Shown here: piece by piece, positions 34,611 to 41,975 of the stretch
How the letters are laid out: each line of letters starts with the position of its first letter
Position numbering within the stretch: the stretch's first letter is position 1
Source: an uncultured Eubacteriales bacterium
GTDB lineage: Bacteria; Bacillota; Clostridia; Christensenellales; Aristaeellaceae
Assembly: GCA_902767565.1 (NCBI GenBank)
Contig: CACXHY010000016.1
Location: 1-44,794, forward strand
DNA: 44,794 nt
Direction of reading: 5' to 3'
Notes under the pieces: model-generated
What the model saw: the letters and a program-made list of their open reading frames with translations, nothing else
The model's database searches: none
Told to the model about the DNA's origin: nothing
Translations under genes and position numbers: made by a program

Positions 34611-36155
34611 ATGGCAGAGTATTTGCTTGAGATGCAGGGCATCACCAAGACATTTCCGGGCGTCAAGGCGCTGGACAACGTGAATCTTCAGGTGGAGCAG
34701 GGCGAGATCCACGCCCTGGTTGGCGAGAACGGCGCCGGCAAGAGCACGCTGATGAACGTGCTGAGCGGCATCTATCCGTACGGAAGCTACGAAGGCGACA
34801 TTCTGTACGAAGGGCAGGTCTGCAAGTTTGCCAATATCAAGGATTCCGAACGCAAGGGCATCGTCATCATCCATCAGGAGCTTGCGCTGGTCCCCGAGAT
34901 GACGATCGGCGAGAACATGTATCTCGGAAACGAACGCGGCCACAAAATGGCGATCAACTGGACGGAAACCTATGCCGAAGCGGACAAGTATCTCAGGATG
35001 GTAAAACTGTCCGAAAGTTCCAAAGTGCCGGTGAATACCATCGGCACGGGCAAACAGCAGCTGGTGGAGATTGCGAAGGCGCTGGCCAAGCACGCCCGAC
35101 TGCTGATCCTGGACGAACCGACTTCGTCCCTGAATGAAGAAGATTCCCGCGCATTGCTCGACCTCATGCTTGAGTTCAAAAAGCAGGGCATGACGATGAT
35201 CATCATCTCGCACAAGCTCAATGAGGTTGCCTATGTGGCGGACAAAATAACCGTCATCCGCGACGGGAAAACGATCGAGACGCTGGACAACCGCGGAGCG
35301 GAACCGATCAGCGAGGCGCGGATCATCCGGGGCATGGTCGGCCGCGAAATGACGAACCGTTTCCCGAAACGTGAGAACGTGGCCATCGGCAGCGTCCGTC
35401 TCGAAGTGGAGAACTGGACGGTCCACCATCCTATCTACCCGGAACGCAAGGTGGTTGACGATGTCAACCTCTATGTGCGCGAGGGCGAGGTCGTCGGGAT
35501 CTACGGCCTGATGGGCGCCGGCCGCACGGAGCTGGCGATGAGCATTTTCGGCCAGTCCTACGGCACGCATTTCTCCGGCAAGCTCAAGATCGACGGGAAG
35601 GTCGTCCGGCAGCGCAGAAGCGAGGCCGACGCCATCCGTCACCGGATCGCCTATGTCACGGAGGACCGCAAGGGGAACGGACTGGTGCTCTCGCAGGACA
35701 TCATGGTCAACACGACCCTCGCCAATCTCGGCGCCGTGTCGAAGTTTTCCATTCTTGACAAGGACAGGGAACACGAGGCGGCGATGGAGTACCAGCGCAA
35801 GCTGAACATCAAAACGCCGTCGGTCGAGCAGCTGGTCGGCAACCTTTCCGGCGGCAATCAGCAGAAAGTCCTGCTGGCCAAGTGGATGTTCGCGGAGCCG
35901 GATATCCTGATCCTCGACGAGCCGACGCGCGGCATCGATGTCGGCGCCAAGTACGAGATCTACTGCATCATCAACGACCTGGCCGCGGCGGGCAAGTGTG
36001 TGATCATGATCTCCTCCGAACTGCCGGAGGTGCTGGGCATGAGCGATCGCATCTATATCATGAACAGCGGCAGAATGATCGACGAAATGAAAGCGGAGGA
36101 TGCCACGCAGGAGAGCATCATGACCGCGATCGTGAATGCGGGAAGAGGTGACTGA
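34611..36155 (+). CDS. sugar ABC transporter ATP-binding protein (two NBDs)
   Basis: 514 residues, two nucleotide-binding domains as in MmsA/GguA/RbsA/XylG. NBD1: Walker [12 protein letters not shown] (about 37-47), SLNEE near Walker [11 protein letters not shown]; signature region is replaced by [20 protein letters not shown]2: [10 protein letters not shown] (degenerate Walker A lacking the Lys), signature [22 protein letters not shown]. This asymmetry is normal for the family. Nearest known systems: multiple-monosaccharide transporter GguAB/MmsAB. Its stop is two bases before the first permease. Confidence 0.96.
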   Translation: MAEYLLEMQGITKTFPGVKALDNVNLQVEQGEIHALVGENGAGKSTLMNVLSGIYPYGSYEGDILYEGQVCKFANIKDSERKGIVIIHQELALVPEMTIGENMYLGNERGHKMAINWTETYAEADKYLRMVKLSESSKVPVNTIGTGKQQLVEIAKALAKHARLLILDEPTSSLNEEDSRALLDLMLEFKKQGMTMIIISHKLNEVAYVADKITVIRDGKTIETLDNRGAEPISEARIIRGMVGREMTNRFPKRENVAIGSVRLEVENWTVHHPIYPERKVVDDVNLYVREGEVVGIYGLMGAGRTELAMSIFGQSYGTHFSGKLKIDGKVVRQRRSEADAIRHRIAYVTEDRKGNGLVLSQDIMVNTTLANLGAVSKFSILDKDREHEAAMEYQRKLNIKTPSVEQLVGNLSGGNQQKVLLAKWMFAEPDILILDEPTRGIDVGAKYEIYCIINDLAAAGKCVIMISSELPEVLGMSDRIYIMNSGRMIDEMKAEDATQESIMTAIVNAGRGD

Positions 36156-36157
36156 TC

Positions 36158-37339
36158 GTGAAAGCGGCGGATGTGGGCAACTTTTTCAAGAAGTATACCA
36201 TGATCATCGCGCTGGTGGTCGTGGCTGTCCTGTTCTTCATCCTGACGGGCGGCGCTATCCTGATCCCCCAGAACATCAACAACCTCATCGCGCAGAACGG
36301 TTACGTCTTCGTCCTGGGCACCGGCATGCTGCTGTGCATCCTGACGGGCGGCAACATCGACCTGAGCGTGGGCTCGGTCGTGTGCTTCACCGGCGCCATC
36401 GGCGCGATGCTGCTCAAGGGCGGGACCAACCTCTGGCTTGCCGTGATCGCGATGATGGCGATCGGCCTGGCGGTCGGATCGTTTCAGGGCTTCTGGATCG
36501 CGAAGGTGCATGTTCCCGCCTTCATTGCGACGCTCGCCGGCATGTACGTTTTCCGCGGCCTGTCCAACACGGTGCTCGGCGGATACGCTGTCGACGTGAG
36601 CAATGAAACGTTCCTGCGGCTCTTCGGCGGCGGCGCGGACTGCTATATCACGGATTTCGTCGGCACGATCAAGATTGCCGGTCAAAGCCTGAACGGGACC
36701 TGCCTGATCATCGGTCTCGTCGCGGTCCTCGCATTCGTCGGGCTCTCCATCCGCCGCATCATCGTGCAGCTGAAAAGGAAGATCATCCGGAAGGCGACGG
36801 GCGATTATATCAGGATCGGTCTGATCGCGGCGGCGATCCTCTGGTTCACCTGGCAGCTTGCTTTGTACAAGGGGATCCCAACCGTCCTGATCTGGGTCGG
36901 CCTGGTGCTCGGCGCCTATGCCTATGTCACCAACAAAACCGCCATGGGCCGCTATCTCTACGCGGTCGGCGGAAACGAGAAGGCCACGGCGCTCTCCGGC
37001 GTCAATACGCGAACGGTATTCTTCTTCGCCTATGCGAACATCGGCCTGCTGGCCGGCCTTGCCGGCGCGCTGAACATCGCGCGCTTCGTCGGGGCGCAGC
37101 CGACCTACGGTCAGGGCTATGAGATGGACGCCATCGCGGCATGCTTTATCGGCGGTGCGTCCGCCTACGGCGGGACCGGCAAGATTTCGGGCGTCGTCAT
37201 CGGCGCGACCCTGATGGGCCTGATCAACCAGGGCATGACGCTGGTGAACCTGTCGGTCAACTATCAGCCGGTGGTCAAGGGCATCGTGCTGCTGCTGGCC
37301 GTGATGTTCGACGTGCTGTCCAAGCGCGAGAACCATTGA
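36158..37339 (+). CDS. sugar ABC transporter permease 1
   Basis: 393 residues from GTG, starting two bases after the ATPase stop with AAGAGGTGA upstream (translational coupling). About ten hydrophobic helices; family motifs QNGYVFVLGTGMLLCILTGG, NIDLSVGSV (the IDLSVG signature of ribose/xylose-type permeases), VPAFIATLAGMYVFRGL, and YAVGGNEKATALSGVNTR, GASAYGGTGKISGVVIGATL near the end. Confidence 0.95.
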   Translation: MKAADVGNFFKKYTMIIALVVVAVLFFILTGGAILIPQNINNLIAQNGYVFVLGTGMLLCILTGGNIDLSVGSVVCFTGAIGAMLLKGGTNLWLAVIAMMAIGLAVGSFQGFWIAKVHVPAFIATLAGMYVFRGLSNTVLGGYAVDVSNETFLRLFGGGADCYITDFVGTIKIAGQSLNGTCLIIGLVAVLAFVGLSIRRIIVQLKRKIIRKATGDYIRIGLIAAAILWFTWQLALYKGIPTVLIWVGLVLGAYAYVTNKTAMGRYLYAVGGNEKATALSGVNTRTVFFFAYANIGLLAGLAGALNIARFVGAQPTYGQGYEMDAIAACFIGGASAYGGTGKISGVVIGATLMGLINQGMTLVNLSVNYQPVVKGIVLLLAVMFDVLSKRENH

Positions 37340-37360
37340 CGTGTGGAGGAGGATCGGACC

Positions 37361-38599
37361 ATGGAAAACATCGCACCCAAAGAGGCGGTCCCGAACCAGC
37401 CCATGAATCCCCGCGCCTCCGGGGATTCAACGGAGAAAGTGCTGGCGGTCCTGCGGAAGAACGCAATGCTGATCGTGCTCGGGCTCGTCTACGTTTTCTT
37501 CCTGATCATGACCGGCGGCAACATCTTCAAGCCCATGCACATGAACCTGATCATCAAGGAGAACGCGTATGTGTATATCCTTGGCTGCGGCATGCTCATG
37601 TGTATGCTGACGGGCGGCAACATCGACCTGTCCTGCGGCGCGTTCGTCTGCCTTCTGGGCTCGATCGGCGGCTATATGCTGGTCAACCTTGCGTATTCCA
37701 GCTGGATCGCGATCGCGCTGATGCTCTTGGTGGCGGTCCTGGACGGCTGCGTCCTGGGCTACCTGATCGCCTATGTGCACATTCCGCCGTGGATCGTGAC
37801 CCTGGCCGGCTATCTGTCTTTCCGCGGACTCGGCACGCAGCTGCTCGCGGTCGCGAGTCCGAAAACCAATGCCATCAAGATCCCAAAGACGAACGCCTTC
37901 CTGAATATTTTCTCGGGAACGATCTTCAAGACGAAACCCAGCGAGCTCAACCTTGTCTGTGCGATCACCGGCGCCGTGCTTGCGGCTGTGGTCGTCGTTT
38001 CGATGTTCGTCATCCGCCGGCGCAGGATCGCGAAAGGGTACTCTGTCGCATCCCTGACCTCCACCATCGTCAAGAGCGTGCTCAGCGCGGCCGCGATCGT
38101 CGTCATCATGTGGCAGCTCGCGCATGACGGCGGCATTCCCACCGTTCTGCTCTGGGTCGTTGGCGTGGTTCTGGTATACGGCTTCATCACCGGGCGCACG
38201 ACCATCGGCCGCCGCTTCTATGTGGTCGGCGGAAACCGGGAAGCGGCCCGCATGTCCGGCGTCAACACGAAGCGGATCATGTTTGCCGCCTACCTCAACA
38301 TGGCGTTCCTGACCGCACTGGCGACCATGACCGTTATGTCGAGGCTCCAGGCTGCCAACAGCCAGATGGGCACCAATTTCGAGATGGACGCCATCGCAGC
38401 CTGCGTGGTGGGCGGCGTGTCCGCCAGCGGCGGCGCGGGGACCGTGATGGGCATGGTGATCGGCGCCACGCTGATCGGCGTCATCAACCACGGCATGCCC
38501 ATGATCGGCGTGAATATCGATATGCAGAAGGTCGTCAAAGGTCTCGTGCTGCTTGGGGCTGTGGTCTTCGACATCCTGTCAAAGAAGCGCGACCGGTAA
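37361..38599 (+). CDS. sugar ABC transporter permease 2
   Basis: 412 residues, paralogous to the preceding permease: LTGGNIDLSCGAFVCLLG (signature with Cys in place of Val), VHIPPWIVTLAGYLSFRGLG, YVVGGNREAARMSGVNTKR, GVSASGGAGTVMGMVIGAT. A central ~60-residue loop and helix differ from permease 1. ATG 37361 has GGAGGAGG upstream; the GTG at 37343 is in frame but covers that site. Typical Ggu/Mms systems have one permease; two suggest a heterodimeric pore or an old duplication. Confidence 0.94.
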   Translation: MENIAPKEAVPNQPMNPRASGDSTEKVLAVLRKNAMLIVLGLVYVFFLIMTGGNIFKPMHMNLIIKENAYVYILGCGMLMCMLTGGNIDLSCGAFVCLLGSIGGYMLVNLAYSSWIAIALMLLVAVLDGCVLGYLIAYVHIPPWIVTLAGYLSFRGLGTQLLAVASPKTNAIKIPKTNAFLNIFSGTIFKTKPSELNLVCAITGAVLAAVVVVSMFVIRRRRIAKGYSVASLTSTIVKSVLSAAAIVVIMWQLAHDGGIPTVLLWVVGVVLVYGFITGRTTIGRRFYVVGGNREAARMSGVNTKRIMFAAYLNMAFLTALATMTVMSRLQAANSQMGTNFEMDAIAACVVGGVSASGGAGTVMGMVIGATLIGVINHGMPMIGVNIDMQKVVKGLVLLGAVVFDILSKKRDR

Positions 38600-38682
38600 C
38601 GGATCGGTCAAGGAACGGCAAATGCGACCCCCGCGGCCTCCCGGTCGCGGGGATCGCCGTGTTTTCCGGGGGGACGGATACG

Positions 38683-38958
38683 ATGAATCTGCAGAAGGCA
38701 AGGCCGGCATTCCTGAGTGCCGCGGCTGTGTATTTCGGCTATCTCGCCTATCAGCTCTTTGACGGCCGGAACAACGCGGAAGGGGATATGAGTCCTTTTG
38801 TGCGATGGTTTTTCATTGCCCTGTTCGCGCTGGCGGCCGTGGGCTTGCTGATCTTTGCATACCGGCTCTGGTCCGCCGGCCGCGATGCGAAGAATGATGG
38901 CCCGGATGACGGGAGCGAACCCGACCGCGGATCGAAGGATCCGCCCACGGAGGAATGA
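38683..38958 (+). CDS. small membrane protein of unknown function
   Basis: 91 residues with two hydrophobic helices (about 8-22, AFLSAAAVYFGYLAYQLF, and about 41-64, WFFIALFALAAVGLLIFAYRLW) and an acidic C-terminal tail (DGPDDGSEPDRGSKDPP). GGGGGGA lies upstream of ATG 38683. The stop overlaps the next start (ATGA), so the two are one unit. Confidence 0.65.
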   Translation: MNLQKARPAFLSAAAVYFGYLAYQLFDGRNNAEGDMSPFVRWFFIALFALAAVGLLIFAYRLWSAGRDAKNDGPDDGSEPDRGSKDPPTEE

Positions 38959-39392
38959 CGGTGGACGGGATGATCGCTGAGCTGGAACAGGCCTACGACA
39001 CATACAGGCGCGACCTGGAAGCCTGCGAGAAAAAACGCAAGCCCACGGACGGCCTGTTTGGTTTGGGCAAGGCGGTGCAGGATGATCCCTGCCATACCCG
39101 CTTTGACGAGTGTGTGGCGGAAATCGCCGGCCGCATGTGCGCGTCCGGCGCCTCTGCGGAGGATGCCGCAAGCGCACTGCGGATCCTGCTGGCCCGCCCG
39201 GACGCGGAAAGCTGGCCGCTGTCGGCACAATGGATGCTCCGCGCCGCGGAACGCCACGCCCTGCCGCTGATCCCCTTCCTCACCCCGGAAGCCGCCGGTG
39301 TGCTGGCGCGCACCTACGCAGCCCGGTACAAGCCCTGGGACCGTCTGCCTGTCCAGAAGCAGGTGCTGCGTGCCTTGAAAGAAAAGGCCTGA
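38955..39392 (+). CDS. hypothetical cytoplasmic protein coupled to the small membrane protein
   Basis: 145 residues, helical and charged (MIAELEQAYDTYRRDLEACE at the start; two Cys at about 35 and 46 with a third near 61). No family recognised. Starts within the stop codon of the upstream gene (ATGA overlap at 38955). Confidence 0.6.
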   Translation: MTVDGMIAELEQAYDTYRRDLEACEKKRKPTDGLFGLGKAVQDDPCHTRFDECVAEIAGRMCASGASAEDAASALRILLARPDAESWPLSAQWMLRAAERHALPLIPFLTPEAAGVLARTYAARYKPWDRLPVQKQVLRALKEKA

Positions 39393-39410
39393 CCGCTCCG
39401 GGAGCAACGA

Positions 39411-39457
39411 AAAAGGAACCGGCCATGTCCGTGCGGACGCAGCCGGTTCCTTTTGTT
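39411..39457 (+). terminator. terminator of the 38683-39392 unit
   Basis: Perfect 13-bp stem AAAAGGAACCGGC (39411-39423) / GCCGGTTCCTTTT (39442-39454), then GTTTC. Symmetric enough to stop both strands. 39458-39558 shows nothing beyond shifted frames of the NADAR remnant. Confidence 0.88.
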
Positions 39458-39558
39458 TCGGGTGTTACGATCGCTCAGGCCTTCTCGCAGATCTGCCTGC
39501 AGATGTCCGCGTACGACAAGGGCACTTGTAAGGATCGTCCACCGATTTCTTTCTCTGA

Positions 39559-40023
39559 TCACAGCTGTCTGCACCTCGCTTTTCTGGCCGTTGTCGTCCT
39601 CCCACATGAACAGACGATCTCCCGGTTGGCTTGGGAAAGAGGCGATGCCGTATCCGTCCGGTTGTACGACCGTCGGATATCCTGACGGGCACATTCAACG
39701 AGATAAGCATCGCCGGTCTCCAATCGTTTTTGCCTGAGGTCATCGTTCTGGGAAAACTTCGCATATATGCAGCGGAATGCCGCCGGGTGCTTCAAACCAT
39801 CCCGGATCGCGGCGTCAAAACCCTTTGCGCGACGTCCTACACTTTGCTGTTTTGCCGGATCACTTGTTTCGAGGATCGCTTTCGCGGAATCAATGCCGCC
39901 AAAGATCTCGCACTTGCGGTACATGATGTATTGTTCTGACGATGTGAAAGCCAGACCGTCCGGAACGAACTCCGCAGGATGCCAATTGCTCAGAAAGCCG
40001 TATTTCCAGCGCTCCGTGTACAT
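39559..40023 (-). pseudogene. NADAR-domain protein with a lost or altered C-terminus
   Basis: From MYTERWKYGFLSNWHPAEF the first ~110 residues match NADAR (YbiA/RibX-like) proteins: FLSNW, FTSSEQYIMYRK (active-site region), GRRAKGFDAAI and FRCIYAKFSQNDDLRQKRL, LVEC. NADAR enzymes act on ADP-ribosylated nucleobases or riboflavin precursors. The usual ending (a WGIG-type strand and a WRGQNLLG-like segment) is absent; after LVECARQDI the frame becomes unlike the family, and another frame opens over 39314-39694. Likely a frameshifted or recombined gene. AGGAG precedes ATG 40023. Confidence 0.7.
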
Positions 40024-40354
40024 CAAGCTCCTGCGGAACATCTCCTCCGGCGGGCGGGAGCTGGGCTGGCTCGACAGCGTCGCCCCGCAGGACGGCAGCG
40101 TGCAGGCCGTGGTGATGAACCTGAACGTGTTCCGGGGCCTGACCGCGATCCGCGGGAAGGGCTTCAACATGGCCCTGTTTGCCGACGACGCGGTCTTCCT
40201 CTGCGGCGACGGCCCGGAGGACGCCCCGGAGATGGAGGACGCGGAGCTGTACCGCCGGTGCGACGAGCTGCTGAAAAAGCACAGGCCGGCGTCGGATGAA
40301 ACGCGCGGAGACAGGGCGGAGGAAGACGGGATCTGCGAGACGGATCTGTTCTGA
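40022..40354 (+). CDS. unrecognised open frame ending at the CRISPR promoter
   Basis: 111 codons from the point where the opposite NADAR gene begins to a stop at 40352-40354, with no recognised start. Composition looks coding (IKLLRNISSGGRELGWLDS ... RGKGFNMALFADDAVFL ... acidic tail) and is high-GC like the core genome. Most likely the 3' part of a gene whose 5' end was replaced. It ends two bases before the CRISPR -35 element, the position a cas-associated gene would take, but no HEPN, WYL or RRM motif is visible. Identity unknown. Confidence 0.4.
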   Translation: MKLLRNISSGGRELGWLDSVAPQDGSVQAVVMNLNVFRGLTAIRGKGFNMALFADDAVFLCGDGPEDAPEMEDAELYRRCDELLKKHRPASDETRGDRAEEDGICETDLF

Positions 40355-40356
40355 CC

Positions 40357-40384
40357 TTGACTTCTCCGACGGATCCGGTATAAT
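40357..40384 (+). promoter_or_regulatory. promoter of the CRISPR array
   Basis: TTGACT (40357-40362), 16 bases, TATAAT (40379-40384). Transcript start near 40391 and 36 bases before the first repeat. The leader holds a perfect hairpin, TGCAGGAAA (40400-40408) / TTTCCTGCA (40411-40419). Confidence 0.88.
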
Positions 40385-40426
40385 AAAAATCGTACAACTT
40401 GCAGGAAAGTTTTCCTGCAGTTATAC

Positions 40427-40664
40427 GGACTACACCCCTACGATCTCGTAGGGGTCTGAAACTGTAGGTGGGCATCTTGTCCATGATCTCGACGGGACTA
40501 CACCCCTACGATCTCGTAGGGGTCTGAAACTCAGGGTGGCGATGATTTCGGTGGTGCTCATTGGACTACACCCCTACGATCTCGTAGGGGTCTGAAACAC
40601 GGCCGCAAAACGTTCGAAAGCTTCTTGTGGACTACACCCCTGCGATCTCGCAGGGGTGTGGAAC
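40427..40664 (+). CRISPR. short CRISPR array, type VI-D-like repeat, no cas genes
   Basis: Three identical 36-base repeats (40427-40462, 40495-40530, 40563-40598) and a fourth diverged one (40629-40664), separated by spacers of 32, 32 and 30 bases. Repeats begin GGACTACACCCC and end GGGGTCTGAAAC, with a perfect 10-bp stem (ACCCCTACGA / TCGTAGGGGT) and 3' AAAC, as in Cas13d arrays; the core resembles the Ruminococcus flavefaciens Cas13d repeat, from memory. Transcription is rightward, placing the degenerate repeat at the trailer end. A possible fourth spacer (40665-~40695) has no repeat after it. No cas13, cas1 or cas2 gene lies in the window. Confidence 0.92.
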
Positions 40665-40762
40665 ACGTGGTAGTCGGGGCACAGCATGAACTCCGGGCCC
40701 GCACCCCCGCGGGCTCCGTCCGGCTCGGCGGGGCCGCCGCGGCCGCCGCGGGACACGAAAAC

Positions 40763-40818
40763 AAAAAAGGCCCCGGGGCCTGTGCATCACACCGATGCGG
40801 CAGGCTCCCGGGGCTTTT
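40763..40818. terminator. strong bidirectional terminator beyond the array
   Basis: Stem GGCCCCGGGGCCTG (40769-40782) with GCAGGCTCCCGGGGC (40799-40814) and inner TGCATC / GATGCG, followed by TTTT; AAAAAA (40763-40768) gives a U-run for the opposite strand. It would end the CRISPR transcript. Confidence 0.8.
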
Positions 40819-40868
40819 GCGGATCGGTCCGGCCGGAACTCCGGCAGGCGATAGCGGACGGGCATTGC

Positions 40869-41123
40869 AAATATGGAGGAGTTCGGGCGCTATATGAATG
40901 CATGTTCAACCGGATTCGTACGAGCATTGATCTGCACGGTGCAACCGCGCATGTCTTCCGGCACACCTTCATCACCATGTGCAGTGCGTATCTGGATCCG
41001 AAGACCACGCAGAGCCTCGCCGGACATGCCAAATGCGACATCACGCTGAATCGCTATGCCCACGCACAGGAACGCCCGATCCGGGCAGCCGGTGATGACC
41101 TCGCCGGGATCTACAATACCTGA
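40869..41123 (+). pseudogene. tyrosine recombinase (integrase), C-terminal remnant
   Basis: About 85 codons of the catalytic domain: HVFRHTFIT (H-x-x-R), SLAGHAKCDITLNRYAHA with GH and the nucleophilic Tyr. The first catalytic Arg and the whole N-terminal arm- and core-binding domains are missing, so it is inactive. It closely resembles the fragment at the right end of the window (DLHGATAHVFRHTFITM against DLYGATAHTFRHTFITM). A GGAGCAAA...TTTGCTCC stem follows (41132-41178). Confidence 0.85.
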
Positions 41124-41178
41124 CCGAAAAAGGAGCAAACCGGCTATATACATCCCCTGCATAAAGCCGATTTGCTCC

Positions 41179-41322
41179 GATCTGCTCCATGTGATCCCTT
41201 GTAAACCCTTGTTCTGTAAGGGGTTATAGGGTGTTTCCAGAGATAACATTTGCACCGAGCCCCATTTTCCCTTGCATAATGTTATGTTTCCATCACCTTT
41301 AACACCCCGCGAACCCTTACGG
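41179..41322. other. probable attachment-site region with short repeats
   Basis: Contains CCCTTGTAAACCCTTGTTCTG (shown in part: CCCTTGT twice, about 41197-41214), an inverted repeat ATAACATT (about 41244) / AATGTTAT (about 41284) and a further AACCCTT (41311-41317). Placed between an integrase 3' end and the tRNA-like element, these look like integrase arm-site repeats; inferred from position only. Confidence 0.45.
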
Positions 41323-41542
41323 CACAACAAAAGCGGGTGATGGGAATCGAACCCACGTGACTAGCTTGGAAGGCTCATAAAACAGCAATTTATTACCCTA
41401 ATTGTATACTCTATGCATAATGCCTGCACGTTTGGAATTGGGTATTATTCAGCTCGTGTCAGTAATGCCAAAATCAAATAGCATCATATGCAAGGGCTTT
41501 CCGCTTAGAACTGCCAGCAGTTATGAAGCAGGAGGCCCTTGT
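41323..41542 (-). repeat. tRNA-Gly-like element, copy 2
   Basis: Same layout and orientation as copy 1 and one base longer. Minus strand: hairpin AAGGGC / GCCCTT (41540-41535 with 41497-41492) with the inner AACTG-CTGG-CAGTT conserved, then about 100 bases with shared patches (GCAGGCATTATG, TATAC, GGGTAAT), then TATGAGCCTTCCAAGC, GGTTCGATTCCC, CACCCGCT and TTTTGTTGTG. The 5' tRNA half is degenerate in the same way as in copy 1, so the pair share a common altered ancestor. Confidence 0.75.
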
Positions 41543-41725
41543 TTGTATAAGGTCGAAGGTATTGACACAGGCGCTGCCATTTCTGATCATCAGTCGTTTG
41601 CACCAGCTTCGCGCTTGTTCAGGCAGTGTTGTCAAATAGAAGCCCGGCCCGAAATCGACATTTCTTCTCAAATGCAGGATGTCCGGTTTCTCCATAACAA
41701 CCGGAGAAGCGTGATAGACGATCAT
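41543..41725 (-). pseudogene. DUF3990 protein, N-terminal remnant
   Basis: MIVYHASPVVMEKPDILHL and NVDFGPGFYLTTLPEQA are the start of DUF3990 proteins (about 160 residues when complete), which look like an ADP-ribosyltransferase fold (YHxS ... GxGFYLT). After VNTFDLIQ the sequence enters the tRNA-like element and the family match ends. Its ATG overlaps the stop of an upstream DUF3791-like end. Confidence 0.75.
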
Positions 41726-41829
41726 ACGGCGACGCCCCTTTTATCCAGCAGATCGGTCAGGTCGTCCATGATGTAACACTTACCTTGCGTATGCAGAACA
41801 TCCCAGCAGGGGATGATATGAGCAACGAA
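41722..41829 (-). pseudogene. DUF3791-like protein, C-terminal remnant
   Basis: The frame CWDVLHTQGKCYIMDDLTDL followed by LDKRGVAV and a stop at 41724-41722 matches the end of DUF3791 proteins, small partners encoded directly upstream of DUF3990. The N-terminus is lost. The stop overlaps the DUF3990 ATG (ATGA), as in the intact pairs. Confidence 0.55.
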
Positions 41830-41853
41830 AAGAACGGATCGGATGCTGCTGCG

Positions 41854-41884
41854 TGAAAATATTGCGGATGCCGCGAAAATTTCA
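41854..41884. promoter_or_regulatory. palindrome a upstream of the DUF4143 gene
   Basis: 31 bp: TGAAAATATTGCGG - ATG - CCGCGAAAATTTCA, an imperfect inverted repeat (TGAAA, GCGG arms). It lies just upstream of the -35. Confidence 0.65.
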
Positions 41885-41893
41885 GCTAAAGGC

Positions 41894-41923
41894 TTGCCGT
41901 GTTCCTGTGCCCCGTGGTATAAT
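41894..41923 (+). promoter_or_regulatory. promoter of the DUF4143 gene
   Basis: TTGCCG (41894-41899), 18 bases, TATAAT (41918-41923). Transcription would start near 41930, at the first base of palindrome b. Confidence 0.7.
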
Positions 41924-41930
41924 GGCTGTG

Positions 41931-41961
41931 TGAAAAAACTGCGGATGTCGCAGAAATTTCA
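41931..41961. promoter_or_regulatory. palindrome b in the leader of the DUF4143 gene
   Basis: 31 bp: TGAAAAAACTGCGG - ATG - TCGCAGAAATTTCA, matching palindrome a. It occupies the first 30 bases of the predicted mRNA and ends two bases before the ribosome binding site GGAGG. Confidence 0.65.
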
Positions 41962-41975
41962 TGGAGGTCATCGCG

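Noticed and set aside
40022-40354. FADD in this frame as a reverse transcriptase (DGR or retron-like) active site
   Set aside because: Only the YxDD-like tetrapeptide and a vague PQ-G upstream fit; other RT motifs, a template repeat or an msr/msd structure are missing.
40558-40764. Short reading frames across the CRISPR repeats
   Set aside because: They arise from repeat periodicity (repeated peptide LRDRRGV) and have no start signals.
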